The notes below the pieces were generated by a model, which saw only the letters and a program-made list of their open reading frames with translations, had not been told where the DNA came from and did no database searches. DNA of 64,000 bases, taken from positions 1 through 64,000 of the forward strand of contig JADJAH010000006.1 in assembly GCA_016704345.1 (NCBI GenBank), read 5' to 3'. Origin of the DNA: Ignavibacteria bacterium. GTDB taxonomy: Bacteria; Bacteroidota; Ignavibacteria; Tepidaquicellales; Tepidaquicellaceae. Positions 17,678 through 27,847 of the stretch are shown one piece after another. Both the position numbers and the translations under genes were made by a program. Within the stretch, counting starts at the first letter, position 1, and every line of letters begins with the position of its first letter.

Positions 17678-19582
17678 ATGAACACCAACAAAACTTTGTT
17701 ATCCCTATCTGTTCTGATAATAATGCTCTTCTTCAGGTCACAAGGACTTCAAGGACAGGTATTCAAGCATTGGGAATTCAGATATAACGGAACCGGAAAC
17801 TCATATGATCAACCGCTATCTATAGTAGTTGATGAAAAATCAAATGCATATTTAACAGGCAGAAGCGATGGACTAAACTCCGGTTCGGACTTTTTTACTG
17901 CAAAGGTTGATTCCGCTGGAGTAATGAATTGGGGAGTAAGGTATAGCAGTATTTCAACAGCGTCAGAAATCGCTTACTGCATTGCCCAAGATAGTTACGG
18001 TAATCTTTATGTTTCAGGAACTATCTGGGGTCTCAACAGTTGGGATTGCGCAATCATCAAATATGATAACTATGGAAATCAGATTTGGCAGAGGTCATAT
18101 GACGGTCAACATGATGACTATCCTGTGTCTTTAGTTGTTGACAATTTGGGTAATCCAATCATTACTTGCAAATCCTATAACACAATTACGAAACTTGATT
18201 TCAGCATAGTCAAGTATGATACGTCAGGCCAGATATTGTATTCAACAAGATTAAACACATGTAATGCTTGCGATAACTATCCAGCAGTATCTAAAATTGA
18301 TACCAGCGGAAATTTGTTTGCAGGCGGGAGAACTGAAGAAATTGAAGATGGTAATTCTGACTTTCTGTTATATAAACTGACAATTTCTGGGAATGTGGAG
18401 TGGAGCCGGACTTATGGCAGTGGATCTGACAAAAGTGACGGCATTGTTGACATGGCAATAGATCAATATGGAAATATTGTTGTAACCGGATATGCCGGAG
18501 GCGGATTTGATTCTGACATTTTAACCATCAAATATGATACTTACGGCAATATGATTTGGAATGACACATTTCAGGGTCCCGGTTTGAGTGATGACGAATC
18601 CAATGCAATGGAAATTGACAGATATAACAATGTAATAATTACTGGGAGGACATTTAACGGAATGGGCAAGTACGAAGTTGTAACAATTAAATATTCACCA
18701 TCAGGCCAGAAAACTTGGGTGAAAATATTCAATGAAGGTTTTGAAAGACTTTACAATTCTGCATACAGCATTGATTCCGATACAAGTGGCAATGTTATAA
18801 TTGCAGGCAACATTGACCGAACACTCACAGGGGACGACATATTCACTCTTAAGTATGGTTCGGATGGTAACTTGTTATGGACTGCTTTTTACAATGGAAT
18901 TGGAAATTCAACTGATTATCCAAGCCGAGTAATTGTTGACAAGAGCAATGACATAATTGTTATGGGTTATAGTTTTGGGTTGTCTAATAATTACGATTAT
19001 GTTCTCCTAAAGTATTCTGAAAACGAATATCCAATGCTGTCTCTGGATGCATCCGTTTTACTTGAAGGAAGATACGATAGTGTTTCCAATCAACTTGCAG
19101 ATGATTCTGTCATGATTGTTCTACACGAACAAGAGAACCCGTATAATGGAATTGATACTGCTCGTGTTCGAGTAAACTCTACCGGTCATGCAATGTGCGA
19201 ATTCAGGAAGTCACAACTAACAAGAAATTATTTCGTTGAAGTTAAGCACAGAAGTTCGATTGCTGTGTGGAGTAGTACTCCTAAGTTTCTTGTCACCGGG
19301 CAGACAAATGTATTGCAATTGAAAGATGACCGAAGCCTTGCTTACGGTATGAATGTCAAAGAAGTTGACAAATTTCCGATTCAGTTTGCTTTGTATTCCG
19401 GAGATGTTAATCAGGACGGTATTATTGATGCAGGAGATTGTGCTATCACAGATAATGACGCTTTCAATTTTACTACCGGTTATTCAGTGACAGATCTCAA
19501 CGGCGATCTTGTTGTAGATGCAGAAGATCTGGTAATAGTGACTGAAAATGCATATTCTTTCGTAGTAACATTGCAGCCATAG
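17678..19582 (+). CDS. Secreted SBBP beta-propeller protein with dockerin-like module
   Basis: A 634-residue exported protein. The signal peptide covers about residues 1-27 (LLSLSVLIIMLFFRSQGLQGQ). Residues about 40-450 consist of repeats of the SBBP propeller type, each with a D-x-Y-G-N-x-x-V-T-G strand, an S-D-x-x-x-x-K-Y-D strand and a GNxxW end. I see seven or eight. Then comes module A: LDASVLLEGRYDSVSNQL, a strand block with FVEVKHRSSIAVWSS (ETWSK variant), FALYSGDVNQDGIIDAGD and DLNGDLVVDAED, then a final QP. The gene is intact and stands alone between repeat DNA and the SulP gene that faces it. Likely a surface adhesion or binding protein. The export route (T9SS or another) is not obvious from the sequence. 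Confidence 0.85.
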   Translation: MNTNKTLLSLSVLIIMLFFRSQGLQGQVFKHWEFRYNGTGNSYDQPLSIVVDEKSNAYLTGRSDGLNSGSDFFTAKVDSAGVMNWGVRYSSISTASEIAYCIAQDSYGNLYVSGTIWGLNSWDCAIIKYDNYGNQIWQRSYDGQHDDYPVSLVVDNLGNPIITCKSYNTITKLDFSIVKYDTSGQILYSTRLNTCNACDNYPAVSKIDTSGNLFAGGRTEEIEDGNSDFLLYKLTISGNVEWSRTYGSGSDKSDGIVDMAIDQYGNIVVTGYAGGGFDSDILTIKYDTYGNMIWNDTFQGPGLSDDESNAMEIDRYNNVIITGRTFNGMGKYEVVTIKYSPSGQKTWVKIFNEGFERLYNSAYSIDSDTSGNVIIAGNIDRTLTGDDIFTLKYGSDGNLLWTAFYNGIGNSTDYPSRVIVDKSNDIIVMGYSFGLSNNYDYVLLKYSENEYPMLSLDASVLLEGRYDSVSNQLADDSVMIVLHEQENPYNGIDTARVRVNSTGHAMCEFRKSQLTRNYFVEVKHRSSIAVWSSTPKFLVTGQTNVLQLKDDRSLAYGMNVKEVDKFPIQFALYSGDVNQDGIIDAGDCAITDNDAFNFTTGYSVTDLNGDLVVDAEDLVIVTENAYSFVVTLQP

Positions 19583-19794
19583 CTTGCGAGATTGCTTAGA
19601 AAAAATTTCTGACCAATTTGTGGATATTCCGTGAGCAAAGACGGACATAGAATAGGTCGATTTGAAAACACTGACATTATAGAAACGATGCAGAACAGAA
19701 TGAAAGAAAATCCAACAAATTTCGGGCATGTAGAAAATAATCTGTGCAGCATAAATCGGAACTTGTGTGACCCTGCGATAATTGTTCACGGTCT

Positions 19795-21432
19795 TTAAGC
19801 TTTCTTCATCGCCCAATATGCAGTCTTCACATCAGGATAAAAAATCTCAGACGTCATATCAGCATTCCCAAGACTCTCGCTAAATTTTTTCTGAACCCAT
19901 TCATTGGGATTGAACACAACAAAATTAATATTCTTGCCCTTAAGTTCTGAAATTAATACAACAAAGTCATCTGCAAATGTCACGTCAATATAATTCACAG
20001 GATTTGCATCCAACAAAACATATCTGATGTTTTTCTTTTCTTCAATCCTTGTATAAAGTTTCTCCTTAAAGTGTTCAAAGTTGTAAAAGAGCATAGCAGA
20101 ATTAAAGCGGTAGTACAAGACCTCTTCATCTATCAACTTGTGATTCTCCATGGTTTTCTCATGCAGTGTATCATCGTCCGGATTATAGGCCATTTCAAAT
20201 TCCACCGGTTGGTATGACTTCTTGATCAGATTCAGAAATGAAAGTACCAATGCTATCAATATGCCCTTGAGTACGCCGATAGCTAATACTCCTGCCATGC
20301 ATATCAGAGCTATGCGGAATTCCTCTCTGTTAAACTTTCTGATTTGTTTGAGACTCTTGAAGTCAAAGATGCTAATAGCAGCTTTTATTATGATCGCCGC
20401 AAAAACTGCGGAAGGTATTAAAGCGAATTGCGTGGGGAATAATACCATAACAAGTACCATTATCATTGCAGCAAGCACTTTGGAAAATTTCGTCTTTGAG
20501 CCCGAATCAATGTTGACCTGTGTAATTGAACTTGTGCCGCTCGCAGGAATTCCCCTGAAAAAACCGGAGATAATGTTTGTAACTCCCATAGCGTAGAATT
20601 CCTTGTTAGAGTCGTATGGCTCCTTACCGGCAGCAAGTGACTTTCCCACAACTACAGTGTTGGTATAAGTCAGAAATACTATTGCAGCTGCATCAATCAA
20701 GATCTCTGAATAATAGTCCTTCAGGATTCCTATCTCCGGAATAAAAAGGTTTGGCAAACTGCTCAGGATTTCAGGTGCGAATTTCAATCCGTATGATTTG
20801 AGTTGAAATATTACAGTACAAATAATGGAGATCAGAATTACAACCAATTGAGTTGGAATTTTCTTAGATGCTTTGGTCAATATCAATATCAACGTCAGTG
20901 AAGCCAATCCTGTAACAAGAGTAGGTATGTGAATTGATTTGATGTTCATCAGGAATTCAAAAACACCGGCGATAGAATTACCATCTTTTACCGGTACACC
21001 GGTAAATTTTGTTATCTGTCCTATTAGCAGCACAATTGCAACGCCATTTAGAAATCCGGACAGTATTGGCTTTGAAAGGAAATTCGAGATGAATCCAAGT
21101 TTTAGATATCCGCAAAGGAAAAAAAGCAGTCCTGAAAAGATCGTAGTTACAAATATAAACTGAAATCCTGCGTCAGCACTCGCATTGCTTAGAGAGAACA
21201 CTGATGAAGCAAGCAGTGCTACTGTAATGGAATCCGGGCCGATGATCTGATCTTTTGAAGCGCCGAGAAAGAAATAACAGATCAATGAGAACACGGCAGT
21301 ATAGATACCTGATTCAGGCGGAAGCCCGATCATTTCCGCGTAGGCAATTCCTACGGGCAGAGACAATGCTGCTATTGAAATTGCACCCACAAGATCGTAT
21401 CTGAGAAAGCTTATCTTATACTTCTCTATCAT
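19795..21432 (-). CDS. SulP family anion transporter with STAS domain
   Basis: A 545-residue inner-membrane protein of the SulP (SLC26) family. Residues about 1-400 contain some ten to twelve hydrophobic segments. The N-terminal AALSLPVGIAYAEMIGLPPESGIYTA block is the family signature, and RGIPASGTSSITQVNIDSGSKTKFSKV is the conserved cytoplasmic motif before the last membrane spans. Residues about 430-545 form a STAS domain (LFYNFEHFKEKL, VLLDANPVNYIDVTFAD), with the position usually taken by a regulatory serine or threonine apparently shifted. Known members carry sulfate, bicarbonate or other anions; which one this carries cannot be read from the sequence. It ends 213 bp from the convergent gene. 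Confidence 0.9.
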   Translation of the reverse strand: MIEKYKISFLRYDLVGAISIAALSLPVGIAYAEMIGLPPESGIYTAVFSLICYFFLGASKDQIIGPDSITVALLASSVFSLSNASADAGFQFIFVTTIFSGLLFFLCGYLKLGFISNFLSKPILSGFLNGVAIVLLIGQITKFTGVPVKDGNSIAGVFEFLMNIKSIHIPTLVTGLASLTLILILTKASKKIPTQLVVILISIICTVIFQLKSYGLKFAPEILSSLPNLFIPEIGILKDYYSEILIDAAAIVFLTYTNTVVVGKSLAAGKEPYDSNKEFYAMGVTNIISGFFRGIPASGTSSITQVNIDSGSKTKFSKVLAAMIMVLVMVLFPTQFALIPSAVFAAIIIKAAISIFDFKSLKQIRKFNREEFRIALICMAGVLAIGVLKGILIALVLSFLNLIKKSYQPVEFEMAYNPDDDTLHEKTMENHKLIDEEVLYYRFNSAMLFYNFEHFKEKLYTRIEEKKNIRYVLLDANPVNYIDVTFADDFVVLISELKGKNINFVVFNPNEWVQKKFSESLGNADMTSEIFYPDVKTAYWAMKKA

Positions 21433-21598
21433 ACAATTAATATTGCCAAAATTAATTTTGCTGAATCTTTTTAGATAGACAGAAAATTAAGGACATAATA
21501 TTTATTGCAGTGTACAACTCTCAATAAATAATTTACAAGTCCATGACAAATCTTCAGTAAAAAGTTTGCAGTTTGTATCAAACTCAAGGAGGATTAAA

Positions 21599-22057
21599 AT
21601 GAAACTCAAGCAAGTAATTGCAGCACTGAATATTCTTATGATCTATTACTGCTTTTGCACAATAGGTTGCATGACAGTAGAGTCATATAGTCCGGAGGAT
21701 TATTCTTGGTATGATACTAAGATAAAGCAAATCGAATCATTTGAACTAAAGTCAGGCAGGTTGTTGAAAGTTGATAGCGGTCATGTGAGTGTTCTTAAGG
21801 CAAAGGACAATTCGGTTTATGCTTTTGTGATCCTTACAACAGATTCATCAAGGAGAAGTATAAGCGCTACTGATTCAGAAGTTACAAAAGTTGATACAAT
21901 AAGTATCAAAGAGATCAAATACATAAATGTGAATAATGAGGATGGAAACAGTAATGCCGGAATGGCTGTAGTCATTACAGTAGGATTCTTAGTGGCAGCA
22001 GTTATTGTATATTCTCTTGTTGCAGCCAATACTCTTTCTATCGGACTATCGCATTGA
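21599..22057 (+). CDS. Small membrane protein, paralogue of 22273-22713
   Basis: I start it at ATG 21599 because AAGGAGG lies seven bases upstream; an in-frame ATG further up would add eleven residues. The N-terminus is a hydrophobic segment ending in a cysteine (CTIGCMTVESY), possibly a lipoprotein signal, although the residue three before the cysteine is unusual. A polar beta-rich part follows (KIKQIESFELKSGRLLKVDSG, NSVYAFVILTTDSS), then TVSIKEIKYINV-like strands. The end has one clear membrane segment of about 23 residues (AVVITVGFLVAAVIVYSLVAA). The product is probably anchored at both ends in a membrane. Function unknown. The next gene encodes a paralogue. Confidence 0.75.
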   Translation: MKLKQVIAALNILMIYYCFCTIGCMTVESYSPEDYSWYDTKIKQIESFELKSGRLLKVDSGHVSVLKAKDNSVYAFVILTTDSSRRSISATDSEVTKVDTISIKEIKYINVNNEDGNSNAGMAVVITVGFLVAAVIVYSLVAANTLSIGLSH

Positions 22058-22272
22058 TCAAATGTATATCACTTGCGTTCAACTGCAAAAAGAAATAGAA
22101 CGCTTGTTAATGGAATTGTATAAAACTTTGAAATTCTTGACAGCTTATTCATTCCGGATATCTATTGATGAAGAATCAATAGTGAAGTCACGACTACTAC
22201 TTTTTTACTTTCTCATGACAATTTGATTCTTAAATAATTGCAATTTGAAGTATGTCAAAACGGAGGATTCAA

Positions 22273-22713
22273 ATGAAACACAAGATAAGATGTATGTTGA
22301 TGATCGTATTGATGCTACAAACCTGCTTCATTCCGATGAGTTGTATGACAGTGGAATCATATAAAGGAAGTTATCTTGACGAAGAAGAATTTTCAGTTGA
22401 TAAGATCAAATCAATTCACCTGAAATCGGGCAAGAAATATTCGATGTATGATACTGAGTTCCGGATAGCTAAACTATCTGATGATTCAACCTATGCATTC
22501 GTAATTAATACTCTTGATACAACCTGGTCTGAAGATCAATGGAAATATTCGGTCAGAGCTGAAGTGGATACTGTGATGCTCGATGATGTTAGAGACATCT
22601 TTATAGAAAAGTCCGACGCTTCATCGACTGTACTTGCAGTTTTGGGTATTACAGGAGGAGTGTTGTTGATTGCAGGAATAGTCTTTTTGGTGTCGTTTGG
22701 TAACTCTTACTAG
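22273..22713 (+). CDS. Small membrane protein, paralogue of 21599-22057
   Basis: The start is ATG 22273, chosen because CGGAGGATTCAA precedes it as in its neighbour. The architecture is the same: a hydrophobic N-terminus ending in cysteine (IPMSCMTVESY), a middle domain with KIKSIHLKSGKKYSMYD and STYAFVINTLD, and a final membrane segment (AVLGITGGVLLIAGIVFLVSF). The identical CMTVESY heptapeptide after the hydrophobic segment is the strongest shared feature. The 215-bp gap and separate ribosome sites suggest a tandem duplication with separate control. The role is unknown. Confidence 0.75.
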   Translation: MKHKIRCMLMIVLMLQTCFIPMSCMTVESYKGSYLDEEEFSVDKIKSIHLKSGKKYSMYDTEFRIAKLSDDSTYAFVINTLDTTWSEDQWKYSVRAEVDTVMLDDVRDIFIEKSDASSTVLAVLGITGGVLLIAGIVFLVSFGNSY

Positions 22714-23218
22714 TACTGAGTCTGTATTAAGTTTTATTGTTTTCTCAGAATCAAGTTGCGAGATGCATCGAGTTAGTCCTTCTCATGCATAGCGTTGTGC
22801 ATGTGAAGAAGTATGATCGAGTTTACATTATCAAACAGACCACATTTTGTCATCCTGAGCAAGCCTGCCTGGCGCAGACAGGCGGAGCGTTGCGCCTGCC
22901 CGCAGAGAGTAGATGCTATCTATACTCTACAGGCCTGCCCACTGGCCATTGAAGTATGAAATGTATCCTGGCAGGCAGGCTGGAAGGATCCATTCACAAA
23001 AGAATCCACGATAAGAACATTGGATACAAAGTCATCAGAGTGAATCCTCATGGATCCTTCGTCAGTGACAAATGGGTTTTGCTGTGAAGTGTGTGTAAGT
23101 TCACCACGCAGAGTCCCCGGAAAGACGCGAAACTCTGCGAAGCGGTGAAGAAGATTATCCTGATTCAGATATTCTGCACAGACGTTTTGCTTTCTTTAAT
23201 GCCGCGGGAATTCGTGCA
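22714..23218. repeat. Intergenic region with palindromic repeats
   Basis: No gene is seen. A GCCTGCC-type element lies at 22933-22980 with its companion motif TGGCCATTGAAGTATGAAATG, partial GGATCC-type repeats lie near 22848 and 23050, and a degenerate CGCAGAGTC hairpin lies at 23108-23140. Confidence 0.65.
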
Positions 23219-25308
23219 TCACTTAATCAATACAATCTTACGTGTCTTCAGAAAATCCGCAGACTCCATTCTGCAGAAATATGTTCCGCTTGCCAAATTC
23301 GCCGCATCAATAAGTGCTTCATAACTTCCTGCTTCAAAAACGGAATTGACAATTGTCATAACTTCCTTACCAGACAAGTCTATGATCTTTATAGTAACAG
23401 AAGAAGTCTTTGGAACATCAAACTTTATCCTTGTTTTAGGATTGAATGGATTTGGATAGTTCTGAAGAAGTTCGAACTTCTCTGGCAAAATACTTTTTAT
23501 TGAAGAAATTCCAACAGGTGTTGTTGAAAAACTCCATGCCGGCGTATAAGTCCCGATGCTTCCCGTATTCCGTACTCTTACTTGCCAGAAATATGTAGTG
23601 TTAATGCTAAGAATATTTACGGGTCCTGTATTGGTGTCTTGGGGTATGAGAATGACTACTTCTGCAAAAGCAGGATCTCTTGCAATCCTAAGATCTATAT
23701 TTTCAACTTCACAACTTAGATTCCATTTTAAGACAGGAGTAGTCGAAACATTGGATAAACCATTACTTGGACTGCTCAGTGTTATTTCCCGCGCGTAATC
23801 AGGGCCTGGGTGAAAAATAGTGAGCTCATACCGGATATTTACTAATTCGGCTCTTCCCTGCGGTGAGCCTGTTACATACGCCCCTGCAACAGATCTGCCA
23901 CACAACATCTGGAAGTAGTTGTGGCTCCAGAAAGTTGATTCGTAGGTGATATACTTATGTTCCTCCAGTCTTTGAGCGGAGATACTGGAGTTACTTTCTC
24001 AGGGTATTGCCAGTACGAACCGTGACCAAAACCAAATGCAGTATATACTGCATAATATCTGCTGCCATCGCTCCCGGTATTTTCCGTGGAAGCATGGAAA
24101 GCTACCAGCCAGATCCCCATGGCAGTTAAGTGTCTTCCGGGCAAAGGGGCAGATAACCGTCTCCGGTGTTTCCTGTATTGGGGTAGAAAGGCACATTGTT
24201 CCTGTCAGCAATTAATTTTGGTACACCGCAATTCACAGTAGGTGACCAGAAACGGATCTCGCTTGGAAGGCCGGGAAAAAATTCTGTTTCAGTCAGTTTT
24301 GAAGTTGTAAATACAACCCCAGGGCTATTGTATATTGAGAAACATAAATCTAATCCTCTGAAACATCCTATTGAATCTGTCAATGGATCCCAGTCCCATA
24401 CTTTTATAGGGACGCTCCACGAAATTCCGTTATCAGTTGATTGTCTGTAAAACAAATCATTGGGATTTAAACTGCCTGAACCAATATATGCATGACCAAT
24501 TATACCCGTTTGTGAGATTGCAAGGTCGTATGTTTCTGAATTATTTCCCGGATAATTTAAGTAACCCGAAAATGTTCCCGGGAATGCAATATTCATTGCT
24601 GAATTGGTGAAAGCCAAAGCTGTCTCATCAGTTGAATTTGCGAAGACAATTCTGTTGGTTGAAGTCACTGCAATTCTTGGCCAAAACCCAGGACCCGAAG
24701 GTGTGTTCATCGGATCCAACTGTGTAAAAACTCCAAAACCTGAACCCTGATCATAACTGATTTTTCCCCTCAAAGGTGATTCATAGAAAGTGCTGTGGTA
24801 TGCAACTACTGCAGCGCCCGCTAACCCTTATTACGGGAGAAGCCTTGTTGTCCGTAAGTCGGAATTTGTCCCAAAACATCGTTTATGCGAAGTCTGAACT
24901 ATAATAGTAATGTGTTGTGAGGTCACTAAAACCGGGATCGTGTGCAACCATAACAACAGCGTGAACATTGTTTGGCTGCAATGGATCCTGCCAGATTTGC
25001 TGTGCTGAACCATTTGACTGAATGTCATATAGAGTATAATCATCCAGCAAAATGAAGCTTACAGTTCCCATATCAGTCTTTATATCGCTGAATGAATTGA
25101 ACCGTTGAACTGTATCAGGAAAGGGGTTGTGCTGAAGGTTGTTATACTTTTCCTCTCCTGTTAAGAGTGCGGGCTTGGTAAGTGACTGCGAAAACGCAAT
25201 GTGCATTTCTGCAAAAGTGAAAAGCAGGAAAAAAGTAAAAGCCAGATTGAGTTTCTGGTAGCATAAGTTATGCTCTTTTACTTGCCGGATTACTAAGTAC
25301 TGATGCAA
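23219..25308 (-). pseudogene. T9SS-sorted secreted protein, multiply frameshifted
   Basis: The protein reads in five successive frames (breaks near 24900, 24800, 24135 and 23890). All pieces are in correct order from a hydrophobic export signal (LAFTFFLLFTFAEMHIAFSQS) to the C-terminus. The middle has sialidase/BNR-like features (SQTGIIGHAYIGSG, NGISWSVPIKVWDW). It then has a fibronectin-like segment (LSSPSNGLSNVSTTPVLKW, TTYFWQVRVRN) and a complete T9SS type A sorting domain, FELLQNYPNPFNPKTRIKF through TRKIVLIK. About 690 residues if repaired. The frequent indels in 2 kb contrast with intact neighbours of the same type. Either this gene is dying or the read coverage was poor here. Confidence 0.8.
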
Positions 25309-25907
25309 CTAATACAATTTATACTTAGAAAGTCCTGTTCATGCAAAAGAAGTCAGCGATGTGCCGGGATATTCATCCGTTAGTTCCCACTTTCAGCCAA
25401 TTCATCTAACCGAATTTCTCATGAAGTGAGATTAAAGGTGTTGAATAACCGGCTTTCAGAATGCTTCTTCTTTTCGGGCGCGGGCGGGGGGGAGGGGGCA
25501 TTCCTCTGCAGGCAAGGTGGTTTCTTATTTTGGTTCCGCCAGGGCCTCGGAAAAGTGCTGAGGCTCTGCGGGGAATCGTTTCTTTTGGCGGGGCTCCCAA
25601 CCCAATCTGATTCTTCGGCAGAGCGCGTCTGATCCGGTTGAGGCCGCAGGGTTTGCGTTCCGCTGCCGCAGACTTGCCATTGAAATTTGGATGCCGGCGC
25701 GGGGGCTTGGGAAGAAAGGTTTTGCGATTGCACTGAATAGTCACGAAATGACTCTGCAGAAAGGAAGAAGATTAGTTGACTAAGGCAGGTTCGCTTGTCA
25801 ATATGTGATTCTGTAATATGATTAAGACCCACCCCCTTTGTCCCCCTCCAAAGGGGGAATGGGATTCAAGTCTTGTGTTGAGTCGATACTTGCAATTCAT
25901 GAAAGAA
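25309..25907. other. Intergenic region with aberrant GC-rich stretch
   Basis: No gene is seen. From about 25450 to 25720 the DNA becomes GC-rich with G runs. Inside it a distorted CGCAGAGTC hairpin is recognisable (ccagggcctcggaaaagtgctgaggctctgcgg near 25540). The same change of texture occurs at 2.6-3.1 kb. A cacccccttt motif and its palindromic partner (ccctccaaagggggaatg) lie at 25830-25862. Confidence 0.6.
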
Positions 25908-26723
25908 CTACTCTCCACCAAACCCCGGCAACACAACTCTACTAACTGTCCACCATTGTTCATGAAGTTTGAGCCCAAGTTCAAACGGCCCTTCTTGTTT
26001 CCCTGAGGAATTATTGTAACTCAATCTGCCATTAACTATTGCTTCACCTGTTTCAAGGCTGAACGAGATCTCATCCACGTTCAGATCATTTATGCTGAAT
26101 GGACCGCAAGATTCCCTGAACATCATTACGATCATGCTGAAATCATTTATCAAATGCTTGCTTCCCTGAAACTCAACCTGATGCTCAAGCAAATGACAAA
26201 AAAATTCCATGCGCAGGTTTTCGGAAAGAAGGTCATGGATAAAATCCAGGGCGTGATTCCGCAGATCATATTCATAATTGGGATAAAACTCCTCGTATAT
26301 AAAGCATGTCATCATTCCTTCAATCCTGATTTCATCGATCTCCAGTTGAAAGAGTTCTTCGGTAATAAATTTGTAAATGACATCATCTTCATAATCGCAA
26401 AGTGTTGACAACTCAATATTGTGTTGAAGCAGTAGATCCATCACTCGATCAAGCTCGGTGGCAACTTTGTCAGTTGGTATCTCATTAACATCTCTGTATT
26501 CAGGTCTTCCAATGTAATCATAGATCTTGATCCGCTTATGTTCAGCAAATGATTTCTCGAATTCGTAAATATTCTTCAGCCAGGCATTCTCTATCTCCGG
26601 GTCAATGTTCCCTCCTGAATCCGTCATTCCAAACTCTGCAGTGAGTTTCATTTTCAGTAATGCATTCTCCTGCTCAATCTCTTCCAGTCTGCCCGGCTCT
26701 TCATTGTTACTGTCATCGCTCAT
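25908..26723 (-). CDS. Hypothetical acidic protein with N-terminal coiled coil
   Basis: A 271-residue soluble protein without a signal peptide. The N-terminus (EEPGRLEEIEQENALLKMKLTAEFG) is a short coiled coil. The middle is acidic and helical (DEIRIEGMMTCFIYEEFYPNYEYDLRNHALDFI). The last 80 residues look like a small alpha-beta domain of the NTF2 or SnoaL kind (VDEISFSLETGEAIVNGRLSY, LKLHEQWWTVSRVVLPGFGGE), although this is a guess from the strand pattern and the final tryptophans. Proteins of this kind occur as uncharacterised genes in Bacteroidota. No operon partner. Confidence 0.7.
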   Translation of the reverse strand: MSDDSNNEEPGRLEEIEQENALLKMKLTAEFGMTDSGGNIDPEIENAWLKNIYEFEKSFAEHKRIKIYDYIGRPEYRDVNEIPTDKVATELDRVMDLLLQHNIELSTLCDYEDDVIYKFITEELFQLEIDEIRIEGMMTCFIYEEFYPNYEYDLRNHALDFIHDLLSENLRMEFFCHLLEHQVEFQGSKHLINDFSMIVMMFRESCGPFSINDLNVDEISFSLETGEAIVNGRLSYNNSSGKQEGPFELGLKLHEQWWTVSRVVLPGFGGE

Positions 26724-27024
26724 AATTCAAATGTTTAGTTTTTGAAAACTTGTTAAGTAAGATGGCTATCAGGTCTCCATGCGGAGCACATAACAATTTA
26801 GAATTAATGGATGGATATTTCAAAAAGAAATATTGGCTTTTGTGAAATGGTTTTGAAAGTTCTATTCCGTGGAATTAATTTTGAGTGAAGTTCGTGGAGA
26901 TATTCTTGCAGAAATTAATTGTACTGTGGGTTTCCTGAATTGTACTTAATCAGATCAAATTCTAATGCAAGAAAATGAGGAGCCATAGTAGAGGGAGAGA
27001 ATTAGATTTGAACAGTCTTTTAAC
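26724..27024. other. AT-rich intergenic region
   Basis: About 300 bp without a gene or a recognisable repeat. It separates two minus-strand genes and presumably holds the promoter of the gene ending at 25908 and the terminator of the one ending at 27025. I see no clear hairpin. Confidence 0.5.
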
Positions 27025-27309
27025 TTACTTCTTCAATCTAAGCTTGTGCGGACTTGTTTTTGGAACTCGTTCAATAATACTTCTTGCTTCCAAATCCAGC
27101 TTGACTGTAACGATGTACCATCCAACTTCACCCTCAAAATTCTTTGAGAGCTTATTCACTGCTTTTTCATTTAGTTCTTTATAGGTAATCTCTCCTTTCG
27201 CAGTAATGCAATCAATGATGAATACTTTTATCTGCTCATACTTCCTGAGTGAGATGTTAACCCCGTTTTTTCCCTGAGGATGAAGTGTTAAGATCTTTGT
27301 TTCTTCCAT
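27025..27309 (-). CDS. DUF6958-like small winged-helix protein
   Basis: A 94-residue basic protein (MEETKILTLHPQGKNGVNISLRKYEQIKV). It has the arrangement I know from the DUF6958 family: a Y-E-x-I-K helix, EITYKELNEKAV, a GWYIVTVKLDLEARSIIERVP block and a final SPHKLRLKK. These are likely winged-helix proteins; DNA binding is not shown. The frame is intact and the ATG at 27309 is well placed. It stands 124 bp upstream of the end of the SRPBCC gene, on the same strand. Confidence 0.75.
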   Translation of the reverse strand: MEETKILTLHPQGKNGVNISLRKYEQIKVFIIDCITAKGEITYKELNEKAVNKLSKNFEGEVGWYIVTVKLDLEARSIIERVPKTSPHKLRLKK

Positions 27310-27432
27310 TTTGATTTCCTATACATAGGATATTAAAATACGCTTTGAATCAATTGATGCTTTGTTTCATTCTTATATATGCATTCTATTCTCAAATCAT
27401 CACGGACTCAAGCTTGAGTGAAACTTCACCAA

Positions 27433-27843
27433 TCAATTATTCTCTGTGTATTTTCTGAAGTTGTCAAGTATAGACTGCCAACCACCTCTTTGCATTTCCA
27501 TAGGATTAGTATTCTCGGGATCGAATGTTTCCACAATCTTTGACTTATTTCCTAAATCAGTAAATAGAATTGTCACTCTTCGTCCGTCACCAAGTTCATA
27601 AGCAATCATCTTCTCTGTTTCGATCTCATTGTATATTCCTTCAAAATCAAAACTAAACTTGCCGTCTCTTGATGCCATATTATATTTGAAACTGCCGCCC
27701 ACTCTCGGATCGTTTTCCGCGGAGGGGCAGTGCCAGTCATCAGAAGCGAAATTCCAATGAACTATGTGAAGTGGATTTGTCCAGTAATCCCAGACTTTTT
27801 TTATGCCGGCATTTACTTCTGTTTCAACTGTGATTGATTCCAT
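27433..27843 (-). CDS. SRPBCC/AHSA1-type START-fold protein
   Basis: I start at the ATG 27843 (MESITVETEVNAGIKKVWDYWT), which follows the stop of the upstream VOC gene by only five bases; the frame also has ATGs further up, inside that gene. The family landmarks are the V-W-D-Y-W-T-N-P helix, HWNFASDDWHCPSAENDPRVGGSF, and the C-terminal GGWQSILDNFRKYTE helix. SRPBCC proteins bind hydrophobic ligands or act in stress responses. The immediate VOC-SRPBCC pairing is common for small-molecule responsive genes. A specific ligand cannot be predicted. Confidence 0.85.
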   Translation of the reverse strand: MESITVETEVNAGIKKVWDYWTNPLHIVHWNFASDDWHCPSAENDPRVGGSFKYNMASRDGKFSFDFEGIYNEIETEKMIAYELGDGRRVTILFTDLGNKSKIVETFDPENTNPMEMQRGGWQSILDNFRKYTENN

Positions 27844-27847
27844 AATT

